Below, piece after piece: positions 53,012 through 61,457 of a DNA stretch of 64,000 nucleotides. The notes beneath the pieces were generated by a model. It saw nothing but the letters and a program-made list of their open reading frames with translations. It ran no database searches and was not told the origin of the DNA. Made by a program: the position numbers and the translations under genes. The stretch comes from JAVVEG01 sp032251455 (GTDB taxonomy: Bacteria; Pseudomonadota; Gammaproteobacteria; Pseudomonadales; Pseudohongiellaceae), in contig JAVVEG010000012.1 in assembly GCA_032251455.1 (NCBI GenBank), positions 45,478 through 109,477 of the forward strand. Reading direction: 5' to 3'. Numbering within the stretch: the stretch's first letter is position 1; each line of letters begins with the position of its first letter.

Positions 53012-53372
53012 AGGATTTTTCTGGTTTTGCAGTTGTCTTGCCGACGGTAGTTTTGTCGTCGGCGGTCTTTTTGTTCGCCTTTTTGATCGCCTTTTCAACA
53101 TCGCCCGCAGCACTATCATGGATGCCTGCTGTGACAAACTGCCTCTCGGCATAAACCCTGGGCGTGAACACCACGGGAAACAATACTTCAATATCGACAT
53201 GGTAAACCCGGCACAAGTGTTCCAGCGTATCGAGAGTCACATTCTGGTCCATGTTTTCAATGCGCATGATGGTCGACTGAGCCAAACCTGTCTTGCGCGC
53301 AAACTCCCGCTGCCCCATGGAGCCTCGTTTCTGCCGAATGAATTGTGCCAAGCGCTTACGCAACTGAACCAT
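52995..53372 (-). CDS. XRE family HTH regulator with Lys-rich tail
   Basis: A 125-residue protein. The helix-turn-helix lies in residues 10-65 (FIRQKRGSMGQREFARKTG, then STIMRIENMDQNVTLDTLEHL). After a short linker (residues 66-90) comes a low-complexity basic tail, KKANKKTADDKTT and onward, which may add nonspecific DNA contacts. The ATG at 53372-53370 lies inside an inverted-repeat operator and no ribosome site is present upstream; a TATAAA hexamer ends 6 bases before it, so the mRNA is probably leaderless. It faces abgT across a 300-bp gap. Confidence 0.8.
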   Translation of the reverse strand: MVQLRKRLAQFIRQKRGSMGQREFARKTGLAQSTIMRIENMDQNVTLDTLEHLCRVYHVDIEVLFPVVFTPRVYAERQFVTAGIHDSAAGDVEKAIKKANKKTADDKTTVGKTTAKPEKSFKKAR

Positions 53373-53410
53373 ATGTGGTTTATACTGTCAGTACCGAACC
53401 GCATGTGGTT
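53366..53410. promoter_or_regulatory. Twin operators and leaderless promoter of the XRE gene
   Basis: GAACCATATGTGGTT (53366-53380) and GAACCGCATGTGGTT (53396-53410) agree at 13 of 15 positions and start exactly 30 bp, about three helical turns, apart. Each contains an AACC/GGTT inverted repeat. On the minus strand a TATAAA -10 candidate occupies 53384-53379, partly in operator 1, and the start codon of the regulator is inside operator 1. This layout points to cooperative autorepression. Confidence 0.72.
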
Positions 53411-53481
53411 CATTTGCATTGCCCGCCTGCTCCAGTTTGCAGCGCAACCCTGCGCACCCTTACGCACCCAGGCGCATCCAG

Positions 53482-53526
53482 CCGGGCGTAACCAGGTGTA
53501 ACCAGGCACAACCAGGCATAGCCCGG
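53482..53526. repeat. 10-bp tandem repeats inside a GC-rich inverted repeat
   Basis: CCGGGC (53482-53487) and GCCCGG (53521-53526) enclose three 10-bp units of the form GTAACCAGGY (53488-53517). If transcribed, the outer arms can form a stem with the repeats in the loop; as DNA, 10-bp periodicity puts AACCAG on one face of the helix. Confidence 0.65.
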
Positions 53527-53542
53527 GAAGCACACCCCGGTT

Positions 53543-53596
53543 CCACCAGTGCAGTAGCAGTCCAGCAACAGGCTGTCTTCGCTACTGCACTGGCGG
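53543..53596. promoter_or_regulatory. Long hairpin in the abgT leader region
   Basis: Bases 53543-53558 and 53581-53596 pair over 16 positions with a single A/C mismatch; the inner 13 pairs (CCAGTGCAGTAGC with GCTACTGCACTGG) are perfect. The 22-base loop contains a further small CAGC/GCTG stem. There is no T run behind it, so it is not a standard terminator. It lies 77 bp before the abgT start codon and could be a leader RNA element or a protein-binding palindrome. Confidence 0.65.
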
Positions 53597-53672
53597 AGCA
53601 CTTATGTCCCCTGACATTTGCATCCCTCGATAAAGGTGCATTATTCTCTGGAAAACTTCACAGAGGCACATC

Positions 53673-55256
53673 ATGGACACCCACACTGGCAAGCCAACTG
53701 AAACAGGCATACTCGCCTGGATAGAACGCACCGGAAACCGATTGCCCGACCCCGTCTTCATCTTCCTCTGGCTGATTCTTGCCATTGTGCTGCTTAGTGT
53801 CGTCGCCGCCCTGGCCGGGCTGTCGGTAGCTCACCCCACCCAGCAACTGGCCGATGGCAGCCCGGTGATCATCGCCGCCAGCAGTCTGCTGTCAGCAGCG
53901 AATATTCAACGCCTGCTGGTTGAGATGCCGACTACCTTCACCCACTTCCACCCGCTTGGCTATGTGCTGGTCGTCATGCTGGGCGCTGGCGTGGCAGAGC
54001 GTTCAGGCCTGTTTGGTTGCGCCATGCGGGCTGCTGTCAGCAAGGCTCCCGCCTACCTGTTGACACCGGTTGTCGCGCTGGCGGCCATGATGGGCAATCT
54101 GGCCACCGATGCCGCCTATGTGGTGTTGATTCCACTGGCCGGCATCATTTATGCCGCCGCCGGACGACATCCGATTGCGGGTATAGCAGCGGCTTTTGCC
54201 GGGGTTTCCGGTGGCTTCTCGGCCAATCTTATTCCGGGCCAACTGGATGCCCTGCTGTTCGGTGTCACCCAGGCTTCCGTGGCCGGCATCGACAGCAGCT
54301 GGGTCATGAACATTGCCGGCAACTGGTATTTCATGGCGGCACTGACCCTGCTCTATCTGCCGGTCATCTGGTATCTGACTGACCGCCTGATCGAGCCACG
54401 CCTGCTGCTCTCCGGCCGTCCGCTCAACAGCCTGAGCGCTGGCGAAGTGGGCAGGGAAACTGAGCAGGCAGATGAGGGGATGACCAGTACCGAACGCGCT
54501 GGCCTGCGCCGGGCGGGCTTGGCCGCACTGGGCGTGATCGGGCTGTGGCTGGCCCTGTGCCTGATGCCAGGGACACCCTTGCTGGCTGATGCCACCGGAC
54601 CGGCCCGCATGCAGCCTTTTTACCAGTCACTGGTGGCCGGGTTCTTTCTGCTGTTTCTGGCCAGCGGCTGGGCTTATGGCAGTGTTACCGGCTCAGTGAA
54701 CAGTCACCGCGATATTGTGCGCATGATGAGTGAGGCCATGGCCGATCTGTCCTACTACCTGGTGCTGGCCTTTGCGGCCGCTCATTTTGTGGCCATGTTC
54801 AGCTGGTCCAATCTGGGACTGATTTTTGCCGTGCAGGGAGCCGCCTTCATTGAAGCCTCACAGCTGCCCAATGCTCTGTTGCTGTGTCTGGTCATCCTGC
54901 TGACTGCCAGCATCAATCTGTTCATTGGCTCCGCCAGTGCCAAGTGGGCACTGCTGGCACCGGTGCTGGTACCGATGCTGATGCTGTTGGGACTGAGTCC
55001 GGAAATGGCTACTGCCAGCTATCGCGTTGGCGACAGTGCAACCAATATCATCACCCCGCTGATGCCTTACTTCCCGCTTATCCTGGCTTTCTGCCAGCGC
55101 TGGAACAAGGATTTCGGCCTGGGCAGTCTGGCCGCCACCATGATTCCCTACTCGGTGTGGCTCCTGCTGTCGGGCATGTTGATGACCGTGGTCTGGGTGC
55201 TGCTGGGATTGCCGTTGGGCCCGGATGCCGCAGCCACCTATCAGCTGGGTCAATGA
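53673..55256 (+). CDS. abgT: AbgT family transporter
   Basis: A 527-residue inner-membrane protein with about 12 segments. The diagnostic C-terminal pattern is GSASAKWALLAPVLVPML near residue 428, followed by YRVGDSATNIITPLMPYFP near 452. E. coli AbgT imports p-aminobenzoyl-glutamate, whereas MtrF and YdaH work as sulfonamide efflux pumps, so the direction is uncertain. No abgA/abgB peptidase genes accompany it. AGAGG precedes the ATG. The upstream region carries an XRE regulator on the other strand and two unusual repeat structures. Confidence 0.92.
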   Translation: MDTHTGKPTETGILAWIERTGNRLPDPVFIFLWLILAIVLLSVVAALAGLSVAHPTQQLADGSPVIIAASSLLSAANIQRLLVEMPTTFTHFHPLGYVLVVMLGAGVAERSGLFGCAMRAAVSKAPAYLLTPVVALAAMMGNLATDAAYVVLIPLAGIIYAAAGRHPIAGIAAAFAGVSGGFSANLIPGQLDALLFGVTQASVAGIDSSWVMNIAGNWYFMAALTLLYLPVIWYLTDRLIEPRLLLSGRPLNSLSAGEVGRETEQADEGMTSTERAGLRRAGLAALGVIGLWLALCLMPGTPLLADATGPARMQPFYQSLVAGFFLLFLASGWAYGSVTGSVNSHRDIVRMMSEAMADLSYYLVLAFAAAHFVAMFSWSNLGLIFAVQGAAFIEASQLPNALLLCLVILLTASINLFIGSASAKWALLAPVLVPMLMLLGLSPEMATASYRVGDSATNIITPLMPYFPLILAFCQRWNKDFGLGSLAATMIPYSVWLLLSGMLMTVVWVLLGLPLGPDAAATYQLGQ

Positions 55257-55283
55257 ACCTGGCAACAGTTATTCAAACCTGAA

Positions 55284-55300
55284 CGAATTCAGAAAATTCG
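55284..55300. repeat. Inverted repeat CGAATT/AATTCG before the thiolase
   Basis: Two perfect 6-bp arms with a 5-bp centre, 80 bp upstream of the thiolase start and 28 bp after the abgT stop. There is no T run, so an operator is more likely than a terminator. Uncertain because such short palindromes arise by chance. Confidence 0.3.
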
Positions 55301-55379
55301 CAGCAAGGTTAGTCAAAACCGGGACATTCGGCTACAATCGAGCAACCGTTCTATAAATTGATCAAGAGAAGGAAGACCC

Positions 55380-56561
55380 ATGAAAGAAGCTGTGATAGTT
55401 GCGACTGCAAGAACCCCCATCGGCAAGGCTTACCGTGGCGCATTCAACAATACTGAGGCCCCCACGATGGGAGGTCATGCCATCAGCGCTGCGCTCAGCA
55501 AATCCGGTCTCAGTGCGGATGAGGTAGATGATGTAGTCATGGGTTGTGCCGTACAGCAAGGCACCAGCGGGTATAACATCGGCCGTCTGGCCGCCGTGGT
55601 TGCCGGGCTGCCCAACACGGTTTCCGGCATGAGCATGGACCGCCAGTGTGCTTCCGGCATGATGGCCATCGCCACTGCCGCCAAGCAGATCATGGTTGAC
55701 AATATGCCTATAGTCATTGGTGCGGGGCTGGAATCGATCAGTCTGGTCCAGAACGATCACCGCAACACTTTCCGCACCACCGACCCCAATGTCCTGAAAA
55801 TTTCTGAACATGCCTATATGCCCATGCTGCAGACTGCAGAAATCGTGGCCCAGCGTTATGGCATCAGCCGCGAACAACAGGACGCCTACAGCCTGCAAAG
55901 CCAGCAGCGCACTGCTGCCGCCCAGGCCGCCGGCAAATTCGACGACGAGATCGTGCCCATGGCCACGACCAAGATTGTGGTCAACAAGGAAACCAAAGAA
56001 CAAAGCCTGGAACAGACCCTGTTGACCAAGGATGAAGGCAACCGTGCCGATACGACCCTTGAAGGTCTGTCTTCTCTGAAACCGGTCATCGACGGCGGCT
56101 GCATCACTGCCGGCAATGCCAGCCAGCTCTCCGATGGCGCTTCTGCCTGTGTCCTGATGGACAGCAAACTGGCTGAACAGCGTGGCCTGTCCCCATTGGG
56201 TGCCTACCGCGGCATGGCCGTGGCGGGTTGTGACCCGGATGAGATGGGTATTGGCCCGGTATTCGCCGTGCCCAAGCTGCTCAAACGCTTTGGCCTTAAA
56301 ATGGATGATATCGGCCTGTGGGAACTCAACGAAGCCTTTGCCGTGCAGGTCATCTACTGCCGCGACCAGCTCGGCATCCCCGATGAACTGCTGAACGTCA
56401 ACGGCGGGGCCATCTCCATCGGACACCCTTATGGCATGAGCGGCTCACGCATGGTTGGCCATGCCCTGATTGAAGGCAAGCGCCGTGGCGCCAGGTACGT
56501 GGTCTGCACCATGTGTATCGGCGGTGGCATGGGTGCGGCCGGGCTGTTTGAAGTATTCTGA
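55380..56561 (+). CDS. Thiolase family acetyl-CoA acyltransferase
   Basis: A 393-residue thiolase. Active-site Cys90 lies in DRQCASGMMAI, the His in NGGAISIGHPYGMSGSR and the second Cys in CTMCIGGGMGA. It aligns end to end with the family but differs clearly from the thiolase at 39747 (the His motif has Ser-Ile instead of Ala-Leu), so it is probably a FadA/acyl-thiolase type for fatty-acid or related breakdown. A TACAAT -10-like hexamer precedes it. It is followed 23 bp later by a reductase-like gene that may act in the same pathway. Confidence 0.92.
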   Translation: MKEAVIVATARTPIGKAYRGAFNNTEAPTMGGHAISAALSKSGLSADEVDDVVMGCAVQQGTSGYNIGRLAAVVAGLPNTVSGMSMDRQCASGMMAIATAAKQIMVDNMPIVIGAGLESISLVQNDHRNTFRTTDPNVLKISEHAYMPMLQTAEIVAQRYGISREQQDAYSLQSQQRTAAAQAAGKFDDEIVPMATTKIVVNKETKEQSLEQTLLTKDEGNRADTTLEGLSSLKPVIDGGCITAGNASQLSDGASACVLMDSKLAEQRGLSPLGAYRGMAVAGCDPDEMGIGPVFAVPKLLKRFGLKMDDIGLWELNEAFAVQVIYCRDQLGIPDELLNVNGGAISIGHPYGMSGSRMVGHALIEGKRRGARYVVCTMCIGGGMGAAGLFEVF

Positions 56562-56584
56562 GCACAACAACAGGGAGAGTTGAT

Positions 56585-57775
56585 ATGGTATCAACCAAAG
56601 CAGAACGTGAACTGGATATCGTGGTCTACGGCGCCTCAGGTTTTACCGGACGACTGGTCTGTGAGTACTTCAACCGGCAATACGGAGCAGATGGCGAGAT
56701 CGCATGGGCCATGGCCGGGCGCGACCTCGACCGGCTGGACAGCCTGCGGACGAAAATGGGGATATCTGACTCTATTCCCTTGCTGAAAGCTGATGCCGAC
56801 AATCCGGCAAGTCTCGCGGCCATGGCTGCCAGAACCCGGGTAGTGTTGACCACTGTCGGGCCTTATCAGCTTTACGGTTCCGCTCTGGTCGCTGCCTGTG
56901 CCGAGGCCGGCACCGACTATGTCGACCTGTGCGGCGAACCCAACTGGATGTACGACATGATCCAGGCGCATGATGCGACTGCAAAAGCCACTGGCGCACG
57001 TATCCTTTTTTCCTGCGGTTTCGATTCCATTCCTTTCGAGTTGGGGGTGTATTTTCTGGAACAACAAGCCTTGGAAAGGTTCGGGGCTCCTCTGCCTCGT
57101 GTCAAAGGCCGGGTCCGTGCCATGAAAGGGGGTTTCTCCGGTGGCACCCTGGCCAGTCTCAAGGCTACACTGGCAGCTACTGCGGCCAAGCCCGAATTAC
57201 GTCAGTTATTGAGCAACCCGTTTGCGTTGGCCGCCGGTTTTTCCGGCCCGGAACAACCGGCGGGCATGACGCCAGTGCACGAGGAAGACCTTGGCAGTTG
57301 GTCGGCACCGTTTGTCATGGCCCCCATCAATACCAAGAACGTACACCGCTCCAATCTGTTGATGGGTCATCCTTATGGCACTGATTTCATCTACGATGAG
57401 ATGGTGTTCACCGGGCCTGGCGCGCAAGGCGAGGCCGCTGCCAAGGCTGTTGCTGCCGATAATTCGATGGCACAGAGCACCCTGCAACCCGGTGACGGTC
57501 CTTCACAGGAAGAGCGGGAAAACGGTTTGTTCGATGTGCTGTTTGTGGGCTCCAATACCAAGGGTGAGCACCTGATGGCCAGCGTCAAAGGCAATATGGA
57601 CCCGGGCTACGGCTCTACGTCAAAGATGATTGCAGAGACCGCCGTATGTCTGGTCAAACATCCTGCAGCTGCTGCTGGCGGCATCTGGACACCTGGTGCC
57701 GCACTGCAAGGTTTACTGATTGACCGCCTGGCTCAGAATGCCGGCATGACGTTTGCGCTGGCCAATGGTGCTTGA
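56585..57775 (+). CDS. Saccharopine dehydrogenase-like NAD(P)-binding reductase
   Basis: A 396-residue protein with the Rossmann start DIVVYGASGFTGRLV near residues 10-24 and the family block VDLCGEPNWMYDMI near 112. This group includes trans-acting enoyl reductases of polyketide and phenolic-lipid synthesis in mycobacteria, but in proteobacteria the function is undefined. Conserved SCGFDSIPFELG near 142 agrees. It follows the thiolase by 23 bp behind GGGAG, and a shared acyl-chain pathway is inferred. Confidence 0.82.
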   Translation: MVSTKAERELDIVVYGASGFTGRLVCEYFNRQYGADGEIAWAMAGRDLDRLDSLRTKMGISDSIPLLKADADNPASLAAMAARTRVVLTTVGPYQLYGSALVAACAEAGTDYVDLCGEPNWMYDMIQAHDATAKATGARILFSCGFDSIPFELGVYFLEQQALERFGAPLPRVKGRVRAMKGGFSGGTLASLKATLAATAAKPELRQLLSNPFALAAGFSGPEQPAGMTPVHEEDLGSWSAPFVMAPINTKNVHRSNLLMGHPYGTDFIYDEMVFTGPGAQGEAAAKAVAADNSMAQSTLQPGDGPSQEERENGLFDVLFVGSNTKGEHLMASVKGNMDPGYGSTSKMIAETAVCLVKHPAAAAGGIWTPGAALQGLLIDRLAQNAGMTFALANGA

Positions 57776-57830
57776 TCTGGCGCTTATATCTTGACCCAGG
57801 TCGTGAGCATTGCCGTTACGACTGCCGGCC

Positions 57831-59120
57831 TTAGACGGGCTGCTGAACCAGCAGCTCCCTTTCAAAAGTTCGCGCAGAGTGCAACATGCGTGTGAACGCC
57901 TCACGCTCGGCCTGGCTCAGGTCGGGATTCCAGGTATCCAGAATCAGCACGACACGCGTCTCGTCGCTGTCGTTCCAGGCTTCGTGCTCGAAGGCGTCAT
58001 CGAAGATCAGGCATTCACCTTCGCGCCAGCCTCGCTGCTCATCGACCACACCCAGTGCTCCGCAGTTCTCCGGCACGATCAGGGGCAGGTGCACGATCAG
58101 CCGGCCGTTGATCGTGCCGGTATGTGGTGGAATCCGGGAATGGGGACGCAGCACTGAAAACATGACTTCAGGGCTGTATCCTGGCACCCGGTGCAAGTCC
58201 AGGGAAGCGAGCACTGCGCTGGTTTTCGGACATCTTGCACAATTTTCTTCTAAGCGTTCACCGTGGCGGTAGAAATGGAATGAGGTCCAATCCATGGAAT
58301 GGTTGAGTTCTTGCCAATCCTGGGCTTTTTTGCTGCCGTCGGGGTGATCGATGTAAGGCTTGAAGTTGCCGTCTGCTTGCAGCAACTGCAGCAGCTCTTC
58401 CCGGATGTCGTCCGTGGCATTTTCCAGCCTGGTGATCCAGGAAAACTCCTCACGTTCGTAAAACAGTCTCACCGGCATATCCGGTATGTAGGCAAGGCCT
58501 GGATACAGCTTGGGATGCGCAAATTTGGCTGGCCTGTGCCCGGTGAAAATGTCAGCGGAAGCCTGTATCCGGGCAAGGGCCTGGTCACCATATTGCGCCT
58601 TGAGTGGCTGCAGCTGCTCGGCAATGACACTGGCCAATCGGTGACGAACGAATTCCGAAGCATGATCCATTAAGCTGAGCACCTTGGCAGGAAGTCCTTG
58701 CCCCTGAGCGTGTTCGACCAGCCGCTGGGCGCGCAGGAATGAACCTGCCGCCTGGTGGTCTTCGCCAAGCCGCTCACAACTGAGGCCGTGATAGATAAGG
58801 TCCTGGATGCTGGCTGGATTGAACCGCAGCACCTGGGCAAGGGCTTTTCGTGCACGGCTGAACTCGCCACATTCAAAGGCCACCATACCCAGACTGCCGA
58901 AGATCTGGATATTGTCAGGCAGCAGGTTCGCGAGCTTGTCCAGGTGGGACAGGGCATCCCCGAACTGCCCCCGCCTGACCGCTGCCCTCCACGCCACCTG
59001 CAAGCCAGGAATGCTTTCCGGTTTGCAGGACAGCAGCTCCCTGCTCAGGGACTCTGCCTGTTGAAACCTGCCAGCCTGGAACTCAGCCTGAAGCTGGTTT
59101 TCGAGTTCTGCGATATTCAT
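57831..59120 (-). CDS. TPR protein with aspartyl/asparaginyl beta-hydroxylase domain
   Basis: A 429-residue cytoplasmic protein. Residues about 8-200 are TPR-like helices (FGSLGMVAFECGEFSRARKAL in two parts). Residues about 210-425 are the Asp/Asn hydroxylase fold: an iron His in PPHTGTINGRL near 333, GECLIFDDAFEHEAWN with the second iron His near 386, and an Arg in DETRVVLILDTWNP that would bind 2-oxoglutarate. The family lacks the usual carboxylate ligand. The protein or lipid substrate is unknown. It converges with the reductase, and its 5' neighbour is nhaD. Confidence 0.88.
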   Translation of the reverse strand: MNIAELENQLQAEFQAGRFQQAESLSRELLSCKPESIPGLQVAWRAAVRRGQFGDALSHLDKLANLLPDNIQIFGSLGMVAFECGEFSRARKALAQVLRFNPASIQDLIYHGLSCERLGEDHQAAGSFLRAQRLVEHAQGQGLPAKVLSLMDHASEFVRHRLASVIAEQLQPLKAQYGDQALARIQASADIFTGHRPAKFAHPKLYPGLAYIPDMPVRLFYEREEFSWITRLENATDDIREELLQLLQADGNFKPYIDHPDGSKKAQDWQELNHSMDWTSFHFYRHGERLEENCARCPKTSAVLASLDLHRVPGYSPEVMFSVLRPHSRIPPHTGTINGRLIVHLPLIVPENCGALGVVDEQRGWREGECLIFDDAFEHEAWNDSDETRVVLILDTWNPDLSQAEREAFTRMLHSARTFERELLVQQPV

Positions 59121-59203
59121 GCACGCCTCATTGTGTCTAAAGGGTATCTGCGCAGCAGTGTATTATCGATCCCGCGGGTTCGCAAACTGGTGCACCTCAT
59201 CGG

Positions 59204-60643
59204 TCAGCCAGGAGACACCCCTGCCAACCGGCCATTGATCCACAGATGCACCAGAATGCTCAGCACATAACTGGCGGCAATGACCGGCGTCCACTTGAGA
59301 TGGCCAAAGAAGGTATACACACCCCGGGCCTGACCCATCAGCGCCACGCCGGCAGCAGATCCGATGGAAAGCAGGCTGCCGCCCACACCGGTGGTCAATG
59401 TCACCAGCAGCCACTGCTGCAAGTCCATGTCGGGGTTCATCTGCAATATCGCCACCATCACCGGAATATTGTCCACCACAGCAGACATCACCCCCACCAG
59501 ACTGTTGGCCAGGGTGGCACCCAGCCCCACATACATCCATTCACTGGCCAGATTCAGGTAACCGATAAAACCCAGTCCACCCACGCACATGATGACGCCG
59601 AAAAAAAACAGCAAGGTATCCCATTCCGCCCGGGCGATCTGGCGAAAACTGTCGAAGGCGGCCACGTCACCCACCTGGCCGTATTCCTTGTCATCATCCG
59701 GGTGGGGTTTGTGGGTGACCTTGAGGTAATAGCCATAGAATCCCAATAAACCAAGACCCGTCATCATGCCCAGGAAAGGCGGCAGGTGGAGAAAGTTGTG
59801 AAAGGATACGGCAATCAAAATGGTGACACCGAACAGGGCGATGATCATCCTGGCCCCGCGCTTGACCCGCACCACGTCGGTGTTGACGGCAGGGACCTCG
59901 TTGGGCACGGCCAACTGCATGATGGCTGCCGGCACCACGAAATTTACCAGCGCAGGAATGAACAAGGCAAAGAACGAACTGAAACCCACCAGACCACTCT
60001 GCCACACCATCAGGGTGGTGATATCGCCGAAGGGAGAGAACGCCCCGCCGGCATTGGCGGCCACCACAATATTGATACAGGCCAGGGAGATAAAGCGTGG
60101 GTTGCCTTTGCCCACCGCCATCACCACCGCGCACATGACCAGGGCCGTGGTCAAATTATCAATCAGCGGCGACAGGAAAAAGGCGATGAACCCGGTAATC
60201 CAGAACAGTTTGCGCAGACTGAAACCCTTGCTGACCAGAATGACTCGCAATCCCTCGAATACCCGCCTTTCGCTCATGGAGTTCACAAAGGTCATGGCTG
60301 CCAGCAGGAACAGGAACAATTCGCCGAATTCCACCATGAACTCGCGAACGGATTCCTCCACCACATGGTCGATTCCCTGCCGTGCATAGACCACAGCGAT
60401 GAGGGCCCAGATAATACCCGCCGCCAGGATCACCGGTTTGGATTTGCGCAGGTGGGTGAACTCTTCCGCCACCACCAGAACATAGGCGAGGACAAAAATG
60501 ATAATGGCAGCGTAGCCAACCCAACTGCCGGCCAGCACCATACCTTCGGCGCCTTCAGAGGCGGCAGAGGCGGCAGGTGATCCCAGAACCAACAACACAA
60601 AAAACAGAACGCCAATACAACGGGGCATCATCATTTCCCTCAT
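59204..60643 (-). CDS. nhaD: Na+/H+ antiporter NhaD
   Basis: A 479-residue inner-membrane antiporter of the NhaD/ArsB-type ion transporter superfamily, with about 12 helices. Residues 1-28 look like a signal-type first helix. Conserved parts are FLSPLIDNLTTALVMCAVVMAVG near 157-180 (in parts), NAGGAFSPFGDITTLMVWQSG near 205-225 and SAVVDNIPVMVAIL near 390. NhaD works at alkaline pH and high Na+, consistent with a marine or saline life. The ATG cluster at the start (MREMMMP) leaves the exact start open; AGGGAA best serves the later ATGs. Upstream is a long gene-poor stretch. Confidence 0.92.
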   Translation of the reverse strand: MREMMMPRCIGVLFFVLLVLGSPAASAASEGAEGMVLAGSWVGYAAIIIFVLAYVLVVAEEFTHLRKSKPVILAAGIIWALIAVVYARQGIDHVVEESVREFMVEFGELFLFLLAAMTFVNSMSERRVFEGLRVILVSKGFSLRKLFWITGFIAFFLSPLIDNLTTALVMCAVVMAVGKGNPRFISLACINIVVAANAGGAFSPFGDITTLMVWQSGLVGFSSFFALFIPALVNFVVPAAIMQLAVPNEVPAVNTDVVRVKRGARMIIALFGVTILIAVSFHNFLHLPPFLGMMTGLGLLGFYGYYLKVTHKPHPDDDKEYGQVGDVAAFDSFRQIARAEWDTLLFFFGVIMCVGGLGFIGYLNLASEWMYVGLGATLANSLVGVMSAVVDNIPVMVAILQMNPDMDLQQWLLVTLTTGVGGSLLSIGSAAGVALMGQARGVYTFFGHLKWTPVIAASYVLSILVHLWINGRLAGVSPG

Positions 60644-61457
60644 GAGTCGAAATGGTGGCGAATGGTCAGCGCGAAATTAGACTTTTTCATAATTAATGGC
60701 AAGCCTTAAAACAAAAAGGCCGTGCTCCAGGAAAGCAGCCCTCCGGGTCGGTGTCTGGGGATAGGAAGGTGGAACTCGCGGGGGTGGCGGGAACCGGTAT
60801 AGCTACGTCGCTGGGCTGTCATTGAATCCTGCTTGAACAATCTCCAGATAGCGCGTATAAGCTGAATCGCAATGCAGGTTTGCAGGTTTTTAATACCACT
60901 GATGCAAATGAGTCAAGACCATAAAAACGGCCGCAGCAAGTATTCTTGACAGACCACCAGTCAGAATCAATTCTCCCCTGGTAGCATTACTGTTGTTTAT
61001 GACAGTGCTCTCCAGCGCAATTGATTATTCGCGTGAATCCGGCAGCATTCAGCCTCTGGATCACTGGATATCCCAGAATTTTTCACTCAAGTGGACTGGN
61101 NNNNNNNNNNNNNNNNNNNNNNNNNNNNNNNNNNNNNNNNNNNNNNNNNNNNNNNNNNNNNNNNNNNNNNNNNNNNNNNNNNNNNNNNNNNNNNNNNNNG
61201 CATTCAGCCTCTGGATCACTGGATATCCCAGAATTTTTCACTCAAGTGGACTGGGGCTTGCCGCCAACCACTACATTGTCCACCAATATACCTGCCGCGC
61301 TTGAACGTTATGCTGCGGAATTTTATTTACTTGTTATCTCATTGTTCAGCAAACCCTATTCGCCCCGCTCCCCCGCCTGCAACTGTCTGAAAACCGCAAA
61401 AAAACACCTTTTTTACCATCATCTTGATGACCTGATACTCGGTTTCTGAGGTTTACC
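60644..61457. other. Gene-poor region around an assembly junction
   Basis: About 660 real bases without a convincing gene. On the minus strand, upstream of nhaD, a stretch GGAGCACGGCC is followed by TTTTTGTTTT at about 60710-60730, which resembles a weak attenuator or terminator, but the stem is imperfect. After collapsing the N-run duplication an 80-codon frame can be drawn through 60993-61390, with no sign of being a protein. The remainder shows no repeats or operators that I can name. Confidence 0.5.
61045..61254. repeat. Run of 100 N flanked by identical 55-bp copies (assembly junction)
   Basis: Bases 61045-61099 and 61200-61254 are identical over 55 bp, with exactly 100 N between them (61100-61199). 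This is the same signature as at 6656-6865, so the gap is almost certainly zero or negative and the two copies are one sequence. Confidence 0.93.

Noticed and set aside
53482..53526. Possible CRISPR-like array
   Set aside because: Units are only 10 bp with no unique spacers and no cas genes; it is a simple tandem repeat.
60700..60760. Riboswitch or attenuator before nhaD
   Set aside because: A GC stretch followed by TTTTTGTTTT is present, but the stem pairs poorly and no conserved core could be recognised.
60993..61390. Frame running across the second N run
   Set aside because: After collapsing the duplication it gives 80 codons with no homology, no ribosome site and unlikely composition.
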